Source: Undibacterium piscinae (lineage in GTDB: Bacteria; Pseudomonadota; Gammaproteobacteria; Burkholderiales; Burkholderiaceae_D). From it: DNA of 64,000 bases. Positions 15,895 to 25,097 of this stretch are shown here, one piece after another. The notes below the pieces were generated by a model. That model worked only from the letters and a program-made list of their open reading frames with translations. It was not told where the DNA came from and did not search any database. The stretch lies in the NCBI GenBank assembly GCA_003970805.2, contig CP051152.1:2480001-2544000 (forward strand), written 5' to 3'. Numbering within the stretch: position 1 is the first letter of the stretch; each line of letters begins with the position of its first letter. Both the position numbers and the translations under genes were made by a program.

Positions 15895-16320
15895 TGCAGC
15901 CCATTTTTACGATCTGCACTCGCTAGGCCCGACGATCTGCCCGCCTTGAGCGAACTACTGATCGATTGTGTCGGCGGCGCGGTCAGTTTTATGCAACCTT
16001 TAGCGCCTGATATGGAAATTCACTAGCGCAGCAGCCGCGCAGCGCGTTTTGCCGAGAAATCCTGTCGGACGTATCGTTGGCACTGTGCAAGTAATTACCA
16101 GTCAGCCAGAGATCAGCCGCACCGCGCCGATATTTCTAAATTACTGGTGGTCAGGGTATCGCTGCCGCCCTGATGGATGCCGCCGATGGCGGCGCGCGCG
16201 GCAGTTTACTGGTGCTCGATACCGCCACCGGCGGTGGGGCCGAAAATCAACGCCTGGGCTGGATACAGTGCGGCATGATTCCGGATTATGCGCTGGCCGC
16301 TGGATTGTGTTCGGCCCGAA
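15895..16320 (+). pseudogene. GNAT acetyltransferase remnant
   Basis: Pieces of a GNAT protein appear in order but in different frames and with stops: ARPDDLPALSELLIDCVGG-like text near 15925-15980, VSFMQPLAPDMEIH near 15985-16022, HRADISKLLV near 16115-16150, QGIAAALMDAADG near 16155-16195, then SLLVLDTATGG and IQCGMIPDYALA near 16200-16300. These match the start, acetyl-CoA loop region and C-terminal strands of the acetyltransferase commonly paired with XRE-cupin regulators. Several indels and internal losses make it non-functional. It follows the XRE stop by a few bases. Confidence 0.7.
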
Positions 16321-16782
16321 GCTGCCCAGCGCGTTTTCTCTTTGTCTGCTAAGGGTTTTGGTGGCGACGAAAATTTCGCGCATAAAATAGATGAAGCTGC
16401 CGACCAGGGCCAGAATCCCGCTGACAAACAGGAAGGCGATTAATTTATCCAGGCCCAAGCCCATTGCATCACCGAGAAACAGGGTGGCGATGACCAGGCA
16501 AATCAATAAACCGCATGAGGTACTAAGCGTAATGGCGCGGTTGATCAGATGGGAGCGTTCATATAACTCATTGAGTTCTTGTTCCAATCCGGGCTGAAGG
16601 CTTGCGCTAGTTGCGCTATCGCGATGATGGATTAAGGCTTCCAGCACGCGTGAACGGTCTATGATGCGCGCCAGGCGATTGGTCAGTACCGTCAGGGTGG
16701 TACCGACGCCGGTGAGCAAGAATACCGGCGCAATGGCTAGCTGGATAATATGGCTGACATCGCCCAATTGCAGTGTGATCAA
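16141..16782 (-). CDS. DUF2721 membrane protein with abnormal C-terminal extension
   Basis: 213 residues as read, from a TTG at 16782 with no good ribosome site. Residues 1 to about 150 are a DUF2721 protein: IAPVFLLTGVGTTLTVLTNR, ARIIDRSRVLEAL, then membrane segments LSTSCGLLICLVIATLFLGD and IAFLFVSGILALVGSFIYFM. The last 60 residues (from about 16330 down) are basic, Arg/Pro-rich and are simply the antisense of the GNAT pseudogene, so the native stop seems to have been lost in the deletion that joined the two genes. Function of DUF2721 is unknown. Confidence 0.7.
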   Translation of the reverse strand: MITLQLGDVSHIIQLAIAPVFLLTGVGTTLTVLTNRLARIIDRSRVLEALIHHRDSATSASLQPGLEQELNELYERSHLINRAITLSTSCGLLICLVIATLFLGDAMGLGLDKLIAFLFVSGILALVGSFIYFMREIFVATKTLSRQRENALGSFGPNTIQRPAHNPESCRTVSSPGVDFRPHRRWRYRAPVNCRARRHRRHPSGRQRYPDHQ

Positions 16783-16856
16783 AGGAGTATCCCCGTATGC
16801 TGGTGTAATACCTGATTCTAGCAGTCTGCCGGGGGAAAAATCACATCGCCTCGATT

Positions 16857-18203
16857 TTATGCAGGTTTCACCGGCAATGTCAGTTGCACTTGCAGACCGC
16901 CCTCGGGCAGATTGCTCAGTTGCAGGCTGCCGCCGTGTTGCTGGGCGATGTTCTGGGCGATCGTCAGGCCCAGTCCGGTACCTCCGGTATGACGCGAGCG
17001 TGAGCTTTCCATCCGATAGAAAGGTTCGAATACCTTGCTTTGCTGATCGACCGGAATGCCGCTGCCGCCATCACGTATTCGTATCTGCACCGATTTTTTC
17101 CGGCCACTTCAGCGCTTGTCACGCTCACTCTGGCGTGATGACCGTACTTGACGGCATTGTCGATCAGGTTGTTGAGACAGCGTTGCAGCGATTGCGGCCT
17201 GGCCATCACGGTGGCGCCGGATAGTCCGTCGAGACTGACATCCTGGCCGGCATCACTGGCATCGCTGCAGACGCTGTCGAGCAGCGAGTCCAGATCCAGT
17301 GGCTTGAGAGATTCGCTACTGTCCATGCTGCGTGCCAGATCCAGGCCTTCTTTCACCATCATTTGCATGGCTGACAGATCTTCTATCAGCTTGTCGCGTA
17401 ACTCCTGATCGCTGACTTTTTCCAGCCGCAGGCGCAGGCGCGTCAGCGGTGTCTGCAAGTCATGGGTGATTGCCGCCAGCATGTGGGTGCGCTGTTGTAT
17501 GTGCTGGCGTATCCGTGATTGCATGGCATTGAAAGCCTTGGTTGCCTGCAAAATTTCGGTGCTACCTTGTTCTTCCAGTGCCGGGCGATTAATGTCTTGC
17601 CCGAGGTCGGTGGCGGCTTGCGCCAAACGGTTCAGCGGGCGCATCGTCATGCGCGAGACCAGGTAGGCGAGGGTGCCGAGGATGGATAAAAACAGCAGCA
17701 GATACAGTGGGAATTCCTTGCTCAAAGGAGGCATAGGATTGCGTGGCGGCAAAACCATCAAGCGTAAGGCGCTGCCATCATGCAAGGTAATCCCCAGCGC
17801 TTCGCAAGGGCGGCGTAATTGCGGCATCTCTTTCGCCATTTTTGGGCATTCTTCAGTATTTTGCGGTAAAGAAATGACTTTGAAATTTTTACCCAGACGC
17901 TCGCTGAGCGCCGCCGCATACGCTGAATTCGGTGCCTGATCCTGGCTCACTTCCGGCAGTGTGGTTACGCGTAAACCTAGCCGTGGTGCGGTCTGCAGAA
18001 ACGCTTCGCGATTCGCCGCCGGCAGCGCATCCATTGCCAGCACCAGTTGCTCGGCGCGTTCCACGGCATGCGAATCGCGGAATTGCGTGATGGTTTTTTT
18101 GCCTTTCGCCAAATGCCAGCCACCAGGTCAGCATGGTGGCACTGACTACACCTAGCAATAGGATAGCGAACACCCGCCCGGACATGGAATTAAAAATCTT
18201 CAT
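16857..18203 (-). pseudogene. EnvZ-type sensor histidine kinase, two frameshifts
   Basis: Three frames together give one complete kinase: MKIFNSMSGRVFAILLLGVV... (18203 down), a periplasmic domain and HAMP/DHp part (AYLVSRMTMRPLNRLAQAAT; phospho-acceptor in LAAITHDLQTPLTRLRLRLE), then the ATPase domain (QRCLNNLIDNAVKYG; IRIRDGGSGIPVDQQSKVFE; GGTGLGLTIAQNIA). The first break is a T7 run at 18094-18100 (one base too many), the second a T6 run at 17094-17099 (one base too few). Correcting both restores about 448 residues. It follows the OmpR-type gene by 16 bases as one operon. Sequencing error is as likely as true decay. Confidence 0.8.
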
Positions 18204-18219
18204 ACTTAGCCTTAGCTTT

Positions 18220-18939
18220 TTATTCGGTGCTGACGGTTACTGCCAGTACATAGCCACCGTTGCGCACGGTTTTGATGATCTGTGGCGTGCGCGCATCTTC
18301 ACGTAATTTCTGGCGCAAACGGCTGATCTGAATGTCAATCGAGCGATCAAACGGATCGGCATCACGGCCATGCATGATATTTAACAACTGGTCGCGGTTG
18401 AGTACCTGATTCGGTTGTTCCAGAAAGATATTGAGCAGGCGAAATTCCGCACCGGACAAGGCGACTACCATTTCGTCAGGACTGATCAGATGGCGTGCGG
18501 TGACGTCCAGGGTCCAGCCGGCAAACTTGAGTTTTTGCACTACGGCACCGCTGGCATCACGTTGTGATGTATTGCTGCGCCTTAGCACGCTGCGGATTCT
18601 GGCCAGCAATTCGCGCGGTTCAAACGGCTTAGGCAGGTAGTCATCCGCCCCCATTTCCAAGCCTATGATGCGATCGAGCGGTTCGCTTCTGGCCGTCAGC
18701 ATAATGACGGGCATGTTCGATTTTGCCCTCAGGTTGCGACACAGCGTTAATCCGTCATCGCCGGGCATATTTAGGTCGAGTACGATCAGATCGAATTTGT
18801 GCTGATTCAGTGCGGTCCACATGGCGCTGCCATCGGCTGCGGTCAGCGTGGCATAGCCGTTGAGTTCAAGGTAGTCTGCCAGCAGACTGCGGATGTCGCG
18901 GTCATCGTCAACGATGAGTATCTTAGTTGGAGTATCCAT
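18220..18939 (-). CDS. OmpR-family response regulator
   Basis: About 239 residues. The receiver domain has ILIVDDDRDIRSLLADYLEL, phospho-acceptor Asp in DLIVLDLNMPGDDGL, Thr in IMLTARSE and Lys in YLPKPFEPREL. The winged helix domain has GAEFRLLNIFLEQPNQVLNR and RSIDIQISRLRQKLREDA, ending TVRNGGYVLAV. Starts at 18939 (MDTPTK) or 18948 are both possible. It is first in an operon with the sensor kinase and divergent from the Spy-like gene, which is a likely target. Confidence 0.9.
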   Translation of the reverse strand: MDTPTKILIVDDDRDIRSLLADYLELNGYATLTAADGSAMWTALNQHKFDLIVLDLNMPGDDGLTLCRNLRAKSNMPVIMLTARSEPLDRIIGLEMGADDYLPKPFEPRELLARIRSVLRRSNTSQRDASGAVVQKLKFAGWTLDVTARHLISPDEMVVALSGAEFRLLNIFLEQPNQVLNRDQLLNIMHGRDADPFDRSIDIQISRLRQKLREDARTPQIIKTVRNGGYVLAVTVSTE

Positions 18940-19217
18940 GCTTCTCATTATCGGTGCGTCACTCTCTTTGTGAACCTTAGGATTTGTATCGGCTTGTTGT
19001 CAAACATCAGGTCTGAAACAGTACGCAACAATCGCCTGGGTCGCAACAGCGGCGCGATACATTGCGATACAAAGCTTTGATCTACGACACTTGTCTGCGC
19101 TGTATTTGCTGCAATATAGCTTATGTGCAGCGCACATGAGGCAAATGTGCGGGAATGATCCGTAATCGGTAATCCGTACATATTGCCTGAATCAATCCAC
19201 CAACTCAAAGGAAGATC

Positions 19218-19745
19218 ATGAAATCGTTGAAAAACAAATTTTTCATAGGCTTGACCGCTGTCGCCATGACTGCCGCAGGCGGCGTATTTGCCCAAAATGC
19301 CGGAATGGGGATGGGCGCAGGGACGGGAATGGGAATGGGCGGTCCCGGCATGCATGATTGCGAAGCTAAGGGCTCTGCCAGATCGCCGGAAAAAATGAAA
19401 GCTGTGATGGAAAAACATCAGGCGCAACTGCATGCCAAGCTGAAGTTAAGCGCAGCACAGGAGCCTGCATGGAAAACTTTTGTCGCGGCCAATACGCCTG
19501 CTGCCATGCCGACCCCGCCAGACCGCAAGGAAATGGAAAAGCTGACGACGCCTGAACGCATGGAAAAAATGATGGAGCGTTCCAAGCAGCACCAGGAAAA
19601 AATGCAGGAACGCCTGGCTGCGCTGAAAACTTTCTATGCCGTGCTGACGCCCGAGCAACAAAAGGTGTTTGATGATAGCCACGCGCACATGGGAAATCAT
19701 CCCATGCAGCGGCGAGGACAGGAAGCGGCCAAAACGGCAAAATAA
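19218..19745 (+). CDS. Spy/CpxP-like periplasmic protein with Met/Gly-rich segment
   Basis: 175 residues. Signal peptide ending GGVFAQ, then a Met/Gly-rich stretch (GMGMGAGTGMGMGGPGMHDC at about 31-50), then a helical Spy-type domain with LKLSAAQEPAWKTF, MEKMMERSKQHQEKMQERLA and the LTxxQ-like motif FYAVLTPEQQKVFDD. Spy and CpxP act as ATP-independent chaperones and envelope stress sensors. The Met, His and Cys residues could bind copper or another soft metal (inference). AAAGGAAG precedes the ATG. It is divergent from an OmpR/EnvZ-type pair, echoing the Cpx layout. Confidence 0.75.
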   Translation: MKSLKNKFFIGLTAVAMTAAGGVFAQNAGMGMGAGTGMGMGGPGMHDCEAKGSARSPEKMKAVMEKHQAQLHAKLKLSAAQEPAWKTFVAANTPAAMPTPPDRKEMEKLTTPERMEKMMERSKQHQEKMQERLAALKTFYAVLTPEQQKVFDDSHAHMGNHPMQRRGQEAAKTAK

Positions 19746-19836
19746 ATGTGTCTGAGGTTTGTATGAAGTTTGTTTGAAGTGAGCGTGGCTGCGAGTTCCG
19801 GCTGGAGCTTGCAGCGTGCGTTCGTGTGGCGTCTGG

Positions 19837-22098
19837 CTAAATATTGATGCCGGAAATATGTTGCTTGTTCCAGTTGCGTATCCAGTCTGCCAGATCTGCT
19901 TCTATCATAGGTTTGGCAATTAAAAATCCCTGACCTTCATGGCAGCCCATGTCGCGTAGCACTTGCCAGTGATGTTCGGTTTCTATGCCTTCGGCGATTA
20001 GTAGCAAGCCCAGTTTTTTACCTAGTTGGGTAATTAACTCGGCAATCCGCGGGCCCTCCGGCGTGTCTATCTGATTGACGAAAGCACGGTCAATTTTTAA
20101 GCGGTCTACCGGTAATTTATCCAGATAGCTGAGGGATGAAAATCCCGTGCCAAAGTCATCAATCGCGACCTGCACCCCCATCTGCTTAAATTTGCTCAGT
20201 GACTCTTCAAATAGTTCGGCGCCGGCCATGGTGACAGATTCGGTGATCTCCAGTTCCAGATGATGGGCTTGCAGGCCGGTATCGCGTAGGGCGGTTTCCA
20301 CAATCTTGATGAAATCGGGTTGGCGGAACTGTATTACCGAGACATTCACGCCCATTCTTTCAGGCGCCAGTCCGGCTTGTTGCAGTTGCACCATGGTATG
20401 GCAAGCGGTGCGCAAGACCCAGGCGCCGAGACTGATGATCAGCCCTGAATGCTCTGCCAGCGGAATGAAATCGTTAGGCGGTATCATCAGGCCCTCATCG
20501 GTACGCCAGCGCAACAGCGCTTCGAAGCCGATCAGGCGGTGGCTGTTCAGGTCGACTTGCGGTTGATACGCGAGGAACAGGCGATCGGCATCAAATGCCT
20601 TGTGCAGGTGTTGCATCAGGCGCGCGCGCTCGCGTATCTCTATGCCCATTTCCCGCGTGAAAATGGTGTGTGAGCCGCGCTGATGACCCTTGGTACGCTT
20701 TAAGGCGATACTGGCGTCTTTTAAGGCATCGGCACCACTGTTGGCGTAGCCGTCTAACTCAACGATGCCCATCGACATCGACACCGTGTGCGCGGTATCT
20801 TCAATCAGGAAAGTGCTGGCGAACAGTTGCTGCAATTTGTCTGGTTGCAAGGAATCGCTGTCACCGAGCAAGCCAAACACATCGCCCGAGATACGCGCCA
20901 GAAAAATATCCGATCCCAGATTTTGCTGCAGGCGATTGGCTACCGCCCTGAGCAATAAGTCACCGTAGTGGTGACCTAGTACGTCATTGATTTCGGCAAA
21001 ATCATCAATGTCTATCAACACCAGCGTTTGCTTTTCTGTGCGCTTCTGAAATGCGCCATCAATTTGCTCGATGAATTTCAGGCGGTTCGGCAGCATCAGT
21101 AACTGATCGCGGTAGGCGTGAGTCTTGAGTTGATTGACCAGGCCTAAGTTGTCCAGGCAGACGCCCAGATTCGAGCAAAATACCTCGAGTAATTGCTGGT
21201 CAATTTCGCTCAGTGCGTAAGGCAGATCGATATACGCGGCGACCGGACGGTTTCCTTGTCCGGCAAAATACAGGGTCATGTTTTTTTCGGTAAACAGCGA
21301 CACCCTATGAGTCAGCGCGTGTTTGAGCGAATCGCGTATGGCGGCGATTTCGATATCGTCGATCGGGCAATTCATCAATTTGCTGTAGTGGCCGGCTGAG
21401 GCGATAACGCTGAAGCGCGTGGTATGTCCGGTCTGGTCAGGATAGTCGCCCTGCGCGCATAGCAAGCCTTCCGGTGGCACGCCGCATAGTGCGGCGATCT
21501 GGGTAATCACACCGGCGGCGAAACCGTGTATGCCATCCTCGACCGAAAATAAGGCGCTGGAGGTAATGATCTGGTGCAGTCCGCGGCGGCTGGCATCAAT
21601 GGTGCGGATCTGATCGTAAGAACGTATCGCTGCAGTTAGTGCCGTCAGCAATTTTTTGCGCGTCAGTTCGTTCTTGGTTTTATAGTCATTGATGTCATAG
21701 TCGCGGATCGCATCTTCTTCCGGTGCATAGCCGGGCTGGCCGGTGCGCAAGATGATGCGGGTATCATGCCATTTCAGCTCATCCCTGATAAAACTGACCA
21801 GCTCCAGGCCGGCTTGCTCGGTTTCCATTACGACATCTAACAAGACTACGGCGACCTCGGTTTCGCGGGCAAAACGCTCACGTGTTTCGGCCTTTGAACT
21901 GGTATGGATAAATTCGAGTTTGCGGTTGAGGATTTGCACATCGAGCAAGGCAAATTCGGTGGCGCGGTGGACGTCTTCGTCATCATCGACAATCGCGATT
22001 TTCCAGGTGCGCTGCGTCAGGGGATTAACGGAAGCATCTAAAACATCTTCGTCGATGAATAGTGCTTCGTCATCTTGACCAAATGGAGTGTTTGACAT
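19837..22098 (-). CDS. REC-DUF3369-GGDEF-EAL signalling protein
   Basis: About 753 residues from MSNTPFG (ATG at 22098; the frame opens at 22128). Order: receiver-like domain (KIAIVDDDEDVHRATEFALL, VVLLDVVME), DUF3369 sensor (FSVEDGIHGFAAGVITQIAA), GGDEF domain and EAL domain. The GGDEF signature is degenerate (RISGDVFGLL), so cyclase activity is unlikely. The EAL domain keeps FEALLRW, NVSVIQFRQ, ELEITESV, DDFGTGFSSLSYL, KIDRAF and AEGIE, so it should be an active c-di-GMP phosphodiesterase. It stands alone between the Spy-like and Hsp70 genes, with kinase partner unknown. Confidence 0.9.
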   Translation of the reverse strand: MSNTPFGQDDEALFIDEDVLDASVNPLTQRTWKIAIVDDDEDVHRATEFALLDVQILNRKLEFIHTSSKAETRERFARETEVAVVLLDVVMETEQAGLELVSFIRDELKWHDTRIILRTGQPGYAPEEDAIRDYDINDYKTKNELTRKKLLTALTAAIRSYDQIRTIDASRRGLHQIITSSALFSVEDGIHGFAAGVITQIAALCGVPPEGLLCAQGDYPDQTGHTTRFSVIASAGHYSKLMNCPIDDIEIAAIRDSLKHALTHRVSLFTEKNMTLYFAGQGNRPVAAYIDLPYALSEIDQQLLEVFCSNLGVCLDNLGLVNQLKTHAYRDQLLMLPNRLKFIEQIDGAFQKRTEKQTLVLIDIDDFAEINDVLGHHYGDLLLRAVANRLQQNLGSDIFLARISGDVFGLLGDSDSLQPDKLQQLFASTFLIEDTAHTVSMSMGIVELDGYANSGADALKDASIALKRTKGHQRGSHTIFTREMGIEIRERARLMQHLHKAFDADRLFLAYQPQVDLNSHRLIGFEALLRWRTDEGLMIPPNDFIPLAEHSGLIISLGAWVLRTACHTMVQLQQAGLAPERMGVNVSVIQFRQPDFIKIVETALRDTGLQAHHLELEITESVTMAGAELFEESLSKFKQMGVQVAIDDFGTGFSSLSYLDKLPVDRLKIDRAFVNQIDTPEGPRIAELITQLGKKLGLLLIAEGIETEHHWQVLRDMGCHEGQGFLIAKPMIEADLADWIRNWNKQHISGINI

Positions 22099-22254
22099 GT
22101 TTTTCCCAAAAAGATAGCACGCATCCAAAGATTTTTTTTTACTGGTTTTTCCCAGTATATAGCATACCCTTTGTTGTGCAACAGGAAATTTTCTTCCCGC
22201 ATTGGTACTCGCGGGAAGAGTTTTTACATGTCCGCTTTTGATATTTCAGCTGGT

Positions 22255-23532
22255 TTAGCCAAAGCGGCGGTGTGCATCGAGTCCCAGACCCGCGCCTATG
22301 CTGCCAAACAGATCGCCTTCGACCCTCTTGGCATCCGGCACCATGGCTGCGATACGTGCGCGCAAGCCGCGTACGCCACTGGAACCACCAGTGAAAAACA
22401 CCGTGTCGATATCGGCCGCAGTCACTCCGGCATCATCCATCACTTTCTGTATCGTGATGGCGATCTGATCCATCAGGTGGCCGATGGCAGACTGGAAACC
22501 GTCCTGGTCTAGCGTCAGGACGCACTCCAATTGCGACTGAGTCTTGCTGCGCAGGCGCTCTAGCTTGAGGCTGATACTGTCTTGATCTGACAACATAATC
22601 TTGGCTTCTTCCGATTTGATCGCCAGCCAGTGACCATCGCGTTGATCGAGTAAATGCAGGAAGCGTTCCAACCGGGTGCGCAGATCGTCGTTATTGGCGT
22701 CGCGATAGATGTCTTGCATCTCGCGCGCCACTTTTTGGCTATACAGCAGATTAATCGTGTGCCAGGTCGCCAGATTGAAATAGTGCGCCGATGGCACTTC
22801 GGTGCCATTGCCCAGTTTTCCGCCTAGCCCCAGTAGTGGCATGACCTGGGTCAGGCTCAGGTATTTGTCAAAATCGGTGCCGCCTATGTGAACGCCGCCA
22901 TTGCCCAGGATGTCGTTATGGCGCTCAATCTGAGTGCTGCGCTCGGGCGACAGACGTAATAGCGAGAAATCGGAAGTACCGCCACCGATATCGGCGATCA
23001 GTACCAGTTCTTCTTTATGGATTCTGGATTCGTAATCGATCGCGGCGGCGATCGGTTCGTATTGAAACTGGATGTCCTTAAAACCTACCGAACGCGCGAT
23101 TTCTTCCAGCGTATCTTGCGCGATGCGGTCAGCCTTGCGGTCGTCATCGATGAAATGTACAGGGCGGCCAAACACCGCCTGAGTAAATGACTGGCCCGCC
23201 GATTGTTCGCCGCGCCGTTTCAATTCACCGATATAGTGCGCCAGCAACTGGCGAAATGGCAGGGCGCGGCCTTGTACTTCGGTTTGCCCGTCGATCAGGC
23301 TAGTGCCGAGCAAGCTCTTCATCGAGCGCATCAGGCGGCCTTCATAACCGGCCAGATAAGAGCTCAGCGCCGCGCGGCCATAGTTGACCTCATCTTCATC
23401 GGCATTGAAGAACACCACCGAAGGCAGGGTGAACTTGTCTTGCTCCAGCGTCAGCAAGGCTGGTTGGCCGGGCCTGTGCAAGCCTACCGTCGAATTCGAG
23501 GTGCCAAAATCTACTCCACATGCGTGCGACAT
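22255..23532 (-). CDS. yegD: YegD-like Hsp70 family protein
   Basis: 425 residues from MSHACGVDFGTSNSTVGL. The actin-like ATPase fold is complete: phosphate 1 loop (DFGTSNSTVG), PIAAAIDYESR, phosphate 2 loop ADIGGGTSDFS and adenosine motif FFTGGSSGVRGLRARIA. It lacks the substrate-binding C-terminal half of DnaK, as expected for YegD. FGRPVHFIDDD and VHIGGTDFDKYL are typical. Its precise client role is unknown. Start 23532 is chosen over 23550 because family proteins begin close to the DFGTSNS motif. Confidence 0.85.
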   Translation of the reverse strand: MSHACGVDFGTSNSTVGLHRPGQPALLTLEQDKFTLPSVVFFNADEDEVNYGRAALSSYLAGYEGRLMRSMKSLLGTSLIDGQTEVQGRALPFRQLLAHYIGELKRRGEQSAGQSFTQAVFGRPVHFIDDDRKADRIAQDTLEEIARSVGFKDIQFQYEPIAAAIDYESRIHKEELVLIADIGGGTSDFSLLRLSPERSTQIERHNDILGNGGVHIGGTDFDKYLSLTQVMPLLGLGGKLGNGTEVPSAHYFNLATWHTINLLYSQKVAREMQDIYRDANNDDLRTRLERFLHLLDQRDGHWLAIKSEEAKIMLSDQDSISLKLERLRSKTQSQLECVLTLDQDGFQSAIGHLMDQIAITIQKVMDDAGVTAADIDTVFFTGGSSGVRGLRARIAAMVPDAKRVEGDLFGSIGAGLGLDAHRRFG

Positions 23533-23590
23533 CAAATTTCCTGGATTCATATCTTAAAACGGGCGCAGATTATAGACGATATTTGCCCGC

Positions 23591-24907
23591 TTAATTAATC
23601 AGCTCACTGGCTGCCGGTGGATTGTGTCTTACCACTAACAATTGATCGATGCGGTAATGGTCAATATCGACCACTTCAAATTTGTAGTTATTAAAATAAA
23701 CACAGTCGGTGCGCTTGGGGATTTTTTTCAGCATGGTCATCATGAAACCGGCGATGGTCTCGTAATTTTCCTGATCCGGCAATTCGTCTATCGATAAGGC
23801 CTGGCATACGTCTTCTACCGTGGTAGCGCCATCGATCAGCCAGGAGTCGGCATCGCGTTGGACAATCTGGCTTTCCTGAAACGGGTGCAGCAGGTTGCCC
23901 ATCAGCGTGCTTAGTACATCATTGAGGGTAATCACGCCAACGACCATCGCATATTCGTTGAGGACCACCGCGAAATCCTCGCGCGTACCTTTGAAATGTT
24001 CGAGCACCTCAGATAAGGTCAGTGAATCCGGCACCACCAGGGCGGTACGCAGAGACAATTCCTGTACTTTCGAGAACGCCTGGTTGGTCAAGACACGTTT
24101 TAGTATGTCCTTGGATTCTACATAACCGACCACGGTATCGATCTGGCCGTCGCACACCAGAAACTTGGCGTGCGGATGCTCGGCAATTTTCTGGCGTATC
24201 ACGACATCGCTGTCTTGCAGACTGAAATACACGATATTGTCGCGCTGTGTCATGGCCGAAGGGACGGTGCGGTTTTCCAGCTCAAATACATTGCCGATTA
24301 TTCCATGTTCACGGGCTTGCAAAACGCCCGCTTCGGCCCCCGCATCGACTACCGCGTAAATGTCGTCGGAAGTGATTTGTTCGTCGCGCGTGGTCGACAT
24401 ATTAAACAATTGGAAAATCAGATTCGCCAAGCCGTTGAATACCCAGACCAGAGGTTTAAAAATACGCACGCACCACAGCATAGGGCCGACCACATTCATC
24501 GCTACCGACTCGGGCGCAATCATCGCCATCTTCTTGGGAATCAGATCGGCAAAAAGAATAAACAAAGAGGTGACAAACAGAAACGAACTTATGAAGCTGG
24601 CGGTATCGACCCAACTGGTATTGCCAAAAACGGAATGAAATACACTGGAGAAATACGGTGTCAGGGCTTGCTCGCCCAGAATGCCACCGAGTATCGCGAC
24701 GCCGTTTAAGCCGATTTGCACTACCGTAAAAAAATGTCCGGGTTGTAATTGCAGCTCCAATACTTTGGCGGCGCGTAGCTCACCCTCGGATTCGAGTACT
24801 TGCAGTTTTACCTTGCGCGCCGCGGCTAGCGAAATTTCGGACATAGAGAAAAATGCACTGATGACTACCAGCAAAGCGATGATGAGAAAATGGTCAAATA
24901 ATGCCAT
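23591..24907 (-). CDS. CNNM/CorC-HlyC family membrane protein
   Basis: 438 residues: an N-terminal CNNM (DUF21) transmembrane domain (LIIALLVVISAFFSMSEISL, GLNGVAILGGILGEQAL, FADLIPKKMAM), two CBS domains (IVYFSLQDSDVVIRQKIAEH; TLSEVLEHFKGTREDFAVVL) and a C-terminal CorC_HlyC domain (ETIAGFMMTMLKKIPKRTDC). Members are ion transport or tolerance proteins (Mg/Co) often labelled hemolysin family; E. coli YtfL is a similar protein. It ends 58 bases upstream of the YegD start, so the two may be co-transcribed. Confidence 0.85.
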   Translation of the reverse strand: MALFDHFLIIALLVVISAFFSMSEISLAAARKVKLQVLESEGELRAAKVLELQLQPGHFFTVVQIGLNGVAILGGILGEQALTPYFSSVFHSVFGNTSWVDTASFISSFLFVTSLFILFADLIPKKMAMIAPESVAMNVVGPMLWCVRIFKPLVWVFNGLANLIFQLFNMSTTRDEQITSDDIYAVVDAGAEAGVLQAREHGIIGNVFELENRTVPSAMTQRDNIVYFSLQDSDVVIRQKIAEHPHAKFLVCDGQIDTVVGYVESKDILKRVLTNQAFSKVQELSLRTALVVPDSLTLSEVLEHFKGTREDFAVVLNEYAMVVGVITLNDVLSTLMGNLLHPFQESQIVQRDADSWLIDGATTVEDVCQALSIDELPDQENYETIAGFMMTMLKKIPKRTDCVYFNNYKFEVVDIDHYRIDQLLVVRHNPPAASELIN

Positions 24908-25041
24908 GGCACTTCCTTAGGAGATCTTGTTGATCACTATCATATACCATAGGGCAAGAGGAGCTTAACGGGAAAATTGCTTTTTGAATAAAGTTGTTTG
25001 CCGGCTGTCAGCCTCAGGATGTGTTGAGCGTCTTGATCATT

Positions 25042-25076
25042 ACAAAAAAAAAGCGGGCTCTGTTTCCAGAGCCCGC
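25042..25076 (-). terminator. Rho-independent terminator of dctA
   Basis: On the minus strand the arms AGCGGGCTCTG / CAGAGCCCGCT are perfect (11 bp) with a 4-base loop, followed by a run of nine T. Confidence 0.9.
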
Positions 25077-25097
25077 TAGTTATTCCGGCAAATTTAT

